Part shown: positions 5,968 through 11,186 of the stretch, in pieces
Numbering within the stretch: the first letter of the stretch is position 1
Layout of the letters: each line of letters starts with the position of its first letter
Assembly: GCA_008501575.1 (NCBI GenBank)
Contig: QQUO01000050.1
Span: forward strand, 1 to 11,186
Direction: 5' to 3'
DNA: 11,186 nucleotides
Source of the DNA: Pseudomonadota bacterium
GTDB taxonomy: Bacteria; Pseudomonadota; Gammaproteobacteria; Xanthomonadales; Marinicellaceae
Notes under the pieces: model-generated
Told to the model about the DNA's origin: nothing
The model's input: the letters and a program-made list of their open reading frames with translations, nothing else
Databases searched by the model: none
Translations under genes and position numbers: made by a program

Positions 5968-7608
5968 ATGACAAATCAGGACTTCAAAACGCCGGTGTCC
6001 ATGTTGCATCATTGGGCGCACAAAACACCCAGGCGCACTTACTTAACCCAGCCTACGGCCAAGGGTGTCATGCGTTACACCTGGTTTGAGGTATATGATG
6101 AAGTGTCACGCATGGCACAACACCTGAGCCAGTTTCCGCCAAGAAGTCACATTGCCATTTTATCGTTAAATTGCGGCCATTGGCTGATGGCTGATTTGGC
6201 CATACAAATGGCCGGCCATATCACCATACCCATTTATCCGACCGCATCCTTAAGCACCATCAAAAAGGTGTTATCGCATTCTGCATCAAAAGCCTTGTTT
6301 GTCGGTAAATTGCTCGATGCCGATGACACACTGCCGCAATTACCCGAGCAAATCACAAAAATCAGCATCTATCAAAAACACCCAAAAATGCCCTATTGGC
6401 AAGATCTGGTGGATAAGCATCATCCCATCAGCAAACCGGCAACCGTTAAGGCCGATGATTTAATCAGTATTATTTACACCTCAGGCACCACCGGTGACCC
6501 GAAAGGTGTGATGATTCCATACCGAGCTGTTAATGCCGCATTGGAATTAATCAAATCGATTATTGTGGTAACACCCGACGATCGATTTGTGTCTTATTTA
6601 CCCATGGCACATGTGGCCGAACGTATGGCCATTGGTTTTGCTTCTGTGTTTTACGGTGCTCAGGTGTTTTTTATCCATTCATTGGATACCTTCACCGAGG
6701 ACGTCAAAGCAGCCAGGCCCACAGTCTTTTTTGGGGTGCCTCGAATTTGGACCAAAATCAAACAAGCGGTAACACAAAAATTAGGCGGACCGGCGGTTTT
6801 AAATGTGCTGCTGGCCACACCCTTGTTGAACAGGTATGTCGCAAAATTACTGCGCAAACAATTGGGCTTTTCAGAGGTTCGGTTTGCCATATGTGCCGCG
6901 GCGGCGATGGACACCGATGTGTTGCTATGGTTTAAACGCATCGGTTTAAAACTAAATGAAGCTTATGGCTTATCTGAAACCTGTGGCTTATCGCATATGG
7001 TCAAACAGGAACAGGATTGTATTGGCCGGGTCGGTCAACTGATTCCCGGTTGCGAGTGTAAACTAAGTGCTGAAGGTGAAATACTATTGCGCAATCCCGC
7101 GCTGATGGCCGGTTACTATAAACAACCCGAACTAACTGCACAAACCATTGATGAAGATGGCTGGTTACACACCGGTGATTTGGGAGACATTGATGAGGCG
7201 GGTTTTTTGGCCATTGTCGGGCGCAGTAAAGACATATTCAAAACCACCAAGGGGCAATACATTGCACCGGCCACCATCGAGCTCATGTGTCAATCGAAAC
7301 TCCAGATTGACCAAGTAATTCTCATGGGTGCCGGTCACAGACAACCTTTTTTACTGGTCACTGTGGCAGAAAGCAAATACCATGACAACCCCACAGCTTT
7401 TAAAAAAATATGCCAACAACAGCTGCCTGAAATCAATCAACAATTAGAATCTCACCAACGGATGAGTCATATTTTTATTTGTAACGACCCGTGGACACCA
7501 CAAAGCGGACTATTAACACCCACCTTAAAAATCAAACGCGCGCCCCTTGAACAACACTACCTGCCCTTAATTAATACCAATACCAGCGAAACGGTGGTGA
7601 TAATTTAA
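5968..7608 (+). CDS. Long-chain acyl-CoA synthetase (AMP-forming, ANL superfamily)
   Basis: A 546-residue adenylate-forming enzyme, predicted to activate a fatty acid with ATP and join it to CoA through an acyl-AMP intermediate. The core motifs are in order: P-loop YTSGTTGDPKG (170-180), the A5 motif YGLSETCG (333-340), HTGDLGDID (401-409), the hinge region GRSKDIFKTTKGQYIAP (418-434), and near the C-terminus TPTLKIKR (517-524) with the expected catalytic Lys521. KTTKGQYIAPATIE is characteristic of the long-chain acyl-CoA synthetase branch rather than of acetyl-CoA synthetases or peptide synthetase domains. It is slightly shorter than many family members (often about 600 residues) but the core is complete. 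No signal or clear membrane segment is seen; it is probably cytosolic or peripheral to the membrane. It is divergent from sufT and is followed by 132 bases before moxR. The exact chain-length preference cannot be told. Confidence 0.9.
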   Translation: MTNQDFKTPVSMLHHWAHKTPRRTYLTQPTAKGVMRYTWFEVYDEVSRMAQHLSQFPPRSHIAILSLNCGHWLMADLAIQMAGHITIPIYPTASLSTIKKVLSHSASKALFVGKLLDADDTLPQLPEQITKISIYQKHPKMPYWQDLVDKHHPISKPATVKADDLISIIYTSGTTGDPKGVMIPYRAVNAALELIKSIIVVTPDDRFVSYLPMAHVAERMAIGFASVFYGAQVFFIHSLDTFTEDVKAARPTVFFGVPRIWTKIKQAVTQKLGGPAVLNVLLATPLLNRYVAKLLRKQLGFSEVRFAICAAAAMDTDVLLWFKRIGLKLNEAYGLSETCGLSHMVKQEQDCIGRVGQLIPGCECKLSAEGEILLRNPALMAGYYKQPELTAQTIDEDGWLHTGDLGDIDEAGFLAIVGRSKDIFKTTKGQYIAPATIELMCQSKLQIDQVILMGAGHRQPFLLVTVAESKYHDNPTAFKKICQQQLPEINQQLESHQRMSHIFICNDPWTPQSGLLTPTLKIKRAPLEQHYLPLINTNTSETVVII

Positions 7609-7649
7609 TAAAGGATGGTGCAAGCCTATCAAGCGACCACAATTCTGAC

Positions 7650-7655
7650 TATAAT
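7650..7655 (+). promoter_or_regulatory. Candidate -10 element upstream of the moxR operon
   Basis: An exact TATAAT lies 85 bases before the moxR start, in the 132-base gap after the acyl-CoA synthetase gene. No good -35 hexamer is present at the proper distance (TATCAA at 7627-7632 is poor). The gap is long enough for a separate promoter, but this remains a motif match. Confidence 0.3.
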
Positions 7656-7740
7656 TTAGGCACGGTTGAGCAGACCACATTATCAATGAACTTATAAAAC
7701 CCCACAGGGTCAAAATCGGTAAAAAAATTACGGGAAAACC

Positions 7741-8724
7741 ATGGATCAAACAATCGAACAACTTAGCCACGCTTTTCAACAAACACGCAGCCACATCAGT
7801 ACCCAAATTTTAGGTCAGCAAAAATTGGTTGATCGTTTATTGATGGCCTTGCTGTCACACGGTCATTTATTGGTGGAAGGTGCGCCTGGGCTGGCTAAGA
7901 CCACCGCCATTAAAGTGCTCTCTGAATGTATTGAAGGTGATTTTCATCGCATTCAGTTTACCCCTGATTTATTACCGGCTGATTTAACCGGTACGGATGT
8001 TTATCATGCCGAAACCGCCAGTTTTGAATTCCAAAAAGGCCCTCTGTTTCATAACTTGGTATTGGCTGATGAGGTTAATCGGGCGCCGGCCAAGGTCCAA
8101 TCGGCGTTACTCGAAGCCATGGGTGAACAACAAATAACCGTCGGTAAAACCACTTATAACTTACCTGAATTATTTTTGGTGATGGCCACCCAGAACCCAA
8201 TTGAACAAGAAGGCACCTACCCTCTACCGGAAGCACAATTAGATCGGTTTTTAATGCATGTCACCATTGATTATCCCGAAGCATCCACGGAAATGGATAT
8301 CCTTAAGCTGGCACAACAGCAAAGCCGTCGAGAATATACCCAAACATCTGAAAAACCGCCACAATTGTCACAACAAACCGTGTTCGCAGCGCAACAGGCG
8401 GTGTTGGATATCTATGTGGCAGAAAATTTACAAGCTTATTTGGTGGCATTAATTCTGGCCACCCGGGATGCCGCCCGTTACGATTCAAAGTTGGCTGAAC
8501 AAATTGCTTTTGGTGGTTCGCCACGTGCCACCATAGCCTTAGACCGATGCGCCCGAGCGCACGCATTCTTATACGGCCGTGATCACCTGTTGCCCGAAGA
8601 CATTCATAATGTCATTCACGATGTTCTCAGACATCGCATTATTCTGACATTTGAGGCCGAAGCGGAAGGTCTGAACGTGGATCAAGTGGTGGATCAATTA
8701 TTACAAAAAGTGCCCTTGCCTTAA
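7741..8724 (+). CDS. MoxR family AAA+ ATPase
   Basis: A 327-residue AAA+ ATPase of the MoxR group, which act as chaperone-like remodellers, often with VWA-domain partners. The sequence shows Walker A GAPGLAKT (47-54), the family segment FTPDLLPADLTGTDVY (73-88), Walker B LVLADEVNRAP (106-116), sensor 1 ATQNPIEQEGTYPLPEAQLD (149-168) with DRF following, and the C-terminal lid with FGGSPRATIALDRCARAHA. Length and motifs are those of complete, active members. The ATG at 7741 follows GGGA at 7733-7736, a modest ribosome site. It starts a dense operon: the DUF58 gene begins 4 bases after its stop. The two VWA genes downstream are its probable partners, as in Bat-type clusters. The protein is cytosolic; its client is unknown. 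Confidence 0.95.
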   Translation: MDQTIEQLSHAFQQTRSHISTQILGQQKLVDRLLMALLSHGHLLVEGAPGLAKTTAIKVLSECIEGDFHRIQFTPDLLPADLTGTDVYHAETASFEFQKGPLFHNLVLADEVNRAPAKVQSALLEAMGEQQITVGKTTYNLPELFLVMATQNPIEQEGTYPLPEAQLDRFLMHVTIDYPEASTEMDILKLAQQQSRREYTQTSEKPPQLSQQTVFAAQQAVLDIYVAENLQAYLVALILATRDAARYDSKLAEQIAFGGSPRATIALDRCARAHAFLYGRDHLLPEDIHNVIHDVLRHRIILTFEAEAEGLNVDQVVDQLLQKVPLP

Positions 8725-8728
8725 TTCG

Positions 8729-9682
8729 ATGACTGCGGAGATTGCTGACACAATAACGAACAAAACACAGGTACTGGCCAAAACCTTGGTCAACACCCGG
8801 CGGCATGTGCGATTATTTAATTTAACTGCCATAAAAAAAGCCACTTCAGCCATTTCAGGGCTGCATGATTCCCGCTTTCGGGGCCGTGGCATGGATTACC
8901 AGGAATCACGGGCTTACCAAGCCGGTGATGACATTCGTAACATGGACTGGCGGGTCACTGCCCGCACCGGCATTGCGCACACAAAACTGTTTCAGGAAGA
9001 ACGGGAGCGCCCCATTTATTTGTTGGTGGATTGTAACCAAAGTATGCGTTTTGCCACACGAGGCCAATTTAAATCCGTGATTGCGGCCCAAATTGCGGCC
9101 GCTTTAGGCTGGTCAGCAGTTCAGCAAGGCGACCGAGTGGGTATTATGACCTATGGTTATGGTGGTATAGACATCCTCAAAGCCACAGCCGGTAAACGCG
9201 GTATGATGGCGGTAATTCAACAACTGGTGAAAGCCGATCATGCCGCCGCCGCACAGGTACCCTTAGATTTGGCTTTAAAACAATTACGCAGTATTTTACG
9301 GCCCGGCAGTTTGGTGCTTATCCTCAGCGATTTTTTTGATTTGGGGGTGCACTGTAAAAAGCATTTGGTGCAATTGCGAAAACACAATGATGTGTTGGCG
9401 GTCTACGTCAGCGATCCGTTTGAACAACAAACACCACCGCCTGCTTTATACGGTGTTCACAACGACCAGGGTAACCGAATCATTAATATCCGTAACCGTA
9501 AAACACGCACACAACTGGCCCAACAACAAGCTTATCAACAGCAACAATTGCTGGATATTATTATTCATGCCGGTGTACCGATACTGCCCATAAGCACCAG
9601 CCAGGACTGGGTGAGTCAGGTAAAACAAGGCCTCAACCGACCCCAACAAGCCATGCAACAATGGCTCAAGGACAAATCATGA
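8729..9682 (+). CDS. DUF58 domain protein, MoxR partner
   Basis: A 317-residue protein of the DUF58 family, nearly always encoded next to moxR. The signature block is FRGRGMDYQESRAYQAGDD with IRNMDWRVTARTG (50-81), then LFQEERERPIYLLVD (87-101). DUF58 proteins carry a VWA-like fold; here the metal-site position reads DCNQSM (101-106), a D-x-N-x-S variant of the usual D-x-S-x-S, so metal binding is uncertain. No signal peptide or membrane segment is seen, so it is probably cytosolic, whereas some family members have N-terminal membrane helices. ATG 8729 comes 4 bases after the moxR stop with no clear ribosome site, suggesting translation continues from moxR. Its stop overlaps the next start as ATGA. 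Its precise function is not known. Confidence 0.92.
   Translation: MTAEIADTITNKTQVLAKTLVNTRRHVRLFNLTAIKKATSAISGLHDSRFRGRGMDYQESRAYQAGDDIRNMDWRVTARTGIAHTKLFQEERERPIYLLVDCNQSMRFATRGQFKSVIAAQIAAALGWSAVQQGDRVGIMTYGYGGIDILKATAGKRGMMAVIQQLVKADHAAAAQVPLDLALKQLRSILRPGSLVLILSDFFDLGVHCKKHLVQLRKHNDVLAVYVSDPFEQQTPPPALYGVHNDQGNRIINIRNRKTRTQLAQQQAYQQQQLLDIIIHAGVPILPISTSQDWVSQVKQGLNRPQQAMQQWLKDKS
9668..9672 (+). promoter_or_regulatory. Ribosome binding site fixing the DUF4381 start
   Basis: AAGGA lies 6 bases before ATG 9679 and favours it over the in-frame ATG at 9661. The site is inside the end of the DUF58 gene, as expected for coupled translation. Confidence 0.65.
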
Positions 9683-10176
9683 ATCCCGGTACTGTTCAAC
9701 AATTACCGTTGCGGGATATCCACTTACCGACTGAACCCGGGCTGTGGCCACCGGCACCGGGTTGGTGGATAGTGGCAACCATACTGTTGCTGGTATTGTT
9801 GGGACTTGCCTTAGGTTACCACCGATATCGCCAACGTCACAAAAAATGGCATCAAATACATCAATTGTGGCTCAGCATTCAACAAGATTTTCAGTCGCAC
9901 GGTGACGCGGCTCAATTGGCCCGCGATTTATCGAATTTATTGCGCCGTTTTACGCGCCACGAACTCAATAACCCAGAGGCCGCTGGTTTAGCCGGTGATC
10001 AATGGATTGCTTTTCTTAACAACGATTTACCCGAGCCGGTTTTTGAGCCATTGGCAAAGACCTTAAACAGCGGGCTCTATCAACCACAATACGAATATGC
10101 AACAGAGCCTTTGTTGCAGGCCGTCCATCAGTTTTTACGGCATCATTGTTTACAAACAAACCGGAGGCAACCATGA
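9679..10176 (+). CDS. DUF4381 single-pass membrane protein
   Basis: A 165-residue protein. The N-terminal block LRDIHLPTEPGLWPPAPGWW (11-30) is the DUF4381 signature and runs straight into one membrane helix (about 29-46, IVATILLLVLLGLALG). A basic stretch, YHRYRQRHKKW, follows. The rest (about 60-165) is soluble and probably cytoplasmic, with LARDLSNLLRRFTRHEL and GDQWIAFL as recognisable family features. DUF4381 proteins are encoded between DUF58 and VWA genes in gammaproteobacterial MoxR clusters, as here. Their role is unknown; a membrane adaptor for the complex is a reasonable guess. The start overlaps the DUF58 stop as ATGA, and its own stop overlaps the next start likewise. Confidence 0.9.
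   Translation: MNPGTVQQLPLRDIHLPTEPGLWPPAPGWWIVATILLLVLLGLALGYHRYRQRHKKWHQIHQLWLSIQQDFQSHGDAAQLARDLSNLLRRFTRHELNNPEAAGLAGDQWIAFLNNDLPEPVFEPLAKTLNSGLYQPQYEYATEPLLQAVHQFLRHHCLQTNRRQP
10163..10167 (+). promoter_or_regulatory. Ribosome binding site fixing the BatA-like start
   Basis: GGAGG lies 5 bases before ATG 10173. It supports this start over an upstream in-frame TTG at 10146. Confidence 0.75.
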
Positions 10177-11150
10177 TTCAGTGGTTATGGCCCTGGGTTT
10201 TTGTGTTACTGCCCTTACCCTTGCTGGTGGCGTTAATGCCACGGGTCACAGGTCGCCAATTAAGCACCATCCGTTATCCGCTGTTCAGCCAATTACCGGC
10301 CGACCAACAAACAGTTGGTGGTACCCACAATTGGCTCAAGTTTATCAGTTGGCTCTTATGGTTGACCCTGTTGCTGGCTTTGGCTCGACCACAATGGGTT
10401 GGTGATGCGGTGGCGTTACCGGTGGAAGGTCGGGATTTAATGCTGGCCATTGATTTATCCGGCAGTATGGAACAACAGGACATGCAATTAAACGGTCAGC
10501 CGGTCAATCGCTTAACCGCCTTAAAAGATGTCGCCGGTGATTTTATAAAACGCCGACAAGGTGACCGCCTGGGCTTAATTTTGTTTGGGGAAAAAGCCTA
10601 TCTTCAGGCACCATTTACCTTCGATATTGAAACCGTTAACCGCCTGTTACAAGAAGCCGCCATTGGACTGGCTGGAAAATCCACTGCCATTGGTGATGCC
10701 ATCGGACTGGCGGTTAAAAAAATGCGCGCCATGGATTCGGGTAATCGGGTTCTGATTTTATTGACAGACGGCGCCAACACCGCCGGCGTTATTTCTCCCC
10801 TGAAAGCCGCCCAATTGGCCAAAGCTGAGGATGTTAAAATTTACACCATTGGTTTTGGTGCTGAAGAAATGATTGTTAATAATTTTTTTGGGGGGCAGCG
10901 GCGCATTAATCCATCGTCCGATTTAGATGAGGCGACCATGATACGAATCGCTAATTTAACCGGCGGACAATATTTTCGCGCCACCAACACCCAAGAACTT
11001 AATGCCATATACGAGCGACTGAACGAATTGGAGCCTTTGGCAGAAGAAGATCGATTTTACCGACCAACCAAGGCCTTGTATTATTGGCCATTGGCATTCT
11101 TTTTCGCGTTTATATTATTGAGCTTATGGCTACAAAGGCGCTGGATATGA
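10173..11150 (+). CDS. VWA-domain membrane protein, BatA-like
   Basis: A 325-residue membrane protein. Two N-terminal hydrophobic segments (about 3-22 and 55-71) are followed by LARPQWVG, typical of the Bat family. The VWA domain begins at LMLAIDLSGSM (89-99). Its metal-ion site is complete: Asp94-x-Ser96-x-Ser98, Thr171 in KSTAIGDAIG, and Asp199 in LLTDGANTAG. A final membrane helix (about 302-320) ends in a basic tail. The VWA domain would sit between the second and third helices. Bat proteins were first linked to oxygen tolerance in Bacteroides and are regarded as partners of MoxR ATPases; in other bacteria their role is less clear. ATG 10173 forms an ATGA overlap with the DUF4381 stop and has GGAGG before it. 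Its own stop overlaps the next start in the same way. Confidence 0.92.
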   Translation: MIQWLWPWVFVLLPLPLLVALMPRVTGRQLSTIRYPLFSQLPADQQTVGGTHNWLKFISWLLWLTLLLALARPQWVGDAVALPVEGRDLMLAIDLSGSMEQQDMQLNGQPVNRLTALKDVAGDFIKRRQGDRLGLILFGEKAYLQAPFTFDIETVNRLLQEAAIGLAGKSTAIGDAIGLAVKKMRAMDSGNRVLILLTDGANTAGVISPLKAAQLAKAEDVKIYTIGFGAEEMIVNNFFGGQRRINPSSDLDEATMIRIANLTGGQYFRATNTQELNAIYERLNELEPLAEEDRFYRPTKALYYWPLAFFFAFILLSLWLQRRWI

Positions 11151-11186
11151 GTGAGATTGTGTGGTCCAATTTTCATTTCTTAAGGC
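11147..11186 (+). CDS. Start of a second VWA/Bat-type membrane protein (partial, cut by window end)
   Basis: ATG 11147 overlaps the BatA-like stop as ATGA. Thirteen codons can be read, MSEIVWSNFHFLR, before the window ends. FHFLR at this point matches the usual opening of BatB-like VWA/TPR proteins, which normally follow batA. The call rests on operon position, the overlap and a few residues. Confidence 0.6.
   Translation, partial: MSEIVWSNFHFLR

Noticed and set aside
6660..6941. Open frame on the minus strand inside the acyl-CoA synthetase gene
   Set aside because: It is opposite a well-conserved coding region, has no recognisable product and no ribosome site. Similar antisense frames within the moxR, DUF58 and BatA-like genes were dropped for the same reason.

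Overview
The window joins two kinds of DNA. Bases 1 to about 5220 are strikingly AT-rich and carry accessory genes. From about 5260 to the end the base composition is more balanced and the genes are housekeeping-type genes seen in many Proteobacteria. The SufT-type Fe-S protein, the class of acyl-CoA ligase and the MoxR/DUF58/DUF4381/VWA gene order point to a gammaproteobacterium. The genus cannot be fixed from the sequence alone.

Left, accessory part: a small XRE-family regulator (minus strand) is divergent from a 302-codon gene of unknown function, with nested inverted repeats between them that look like an operator. A small serine recombinase follows, then a SIR2-domain protein and an overlapping HerA-type ATPase. 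The last two form a recognisable SIR2-HerA pair, a known anti-phage NAD+-depleting system, and both have the expected catalytic motifs intact. This is very probably a defence cassette in a genomic island. Its left end lies outside the window and its right end is near 5100-5260.

The 232-base gap between herA and sufT holds a 14-bp palindrome, five copies of the heptamer CTGGAAA/TTTCCAG in both orientations (one pair forming a probable terminator) and a 22-23 bp sequence that imperfectly repeats one found just upstream of the recombinase gene. The recombinase-SIR2-HerA block is thus bracketed by related sequences. These are candidate recombinase sites or element ends, and this is the least expected observation in the window.

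Right, chromosomal part: sufT (minus strand) is divergent from a long-chain acyl-CoA synthetase gene. Then comes a tightly packed operon: MoxR AAA+ ATPase, DUF58 protein, DUF4381 membrane protein, BatA-like VWA membrane protein, and the first codons of a second, probably BatB-like, protein cut by the window edge. Three successive junctions in this operon are ATGA stop/start overlaps. The MoxR ATPase probably acts with the VWA and DUF58 proteins in a membrane-associated chaperone-like or stress function, as inferred for Bat clusters.

No rRNA, tRNA, CRISPR array or recognisable insertion sequence was seen. No gene-free stretch exceeds 300 bases; the longest is 5029-5260.
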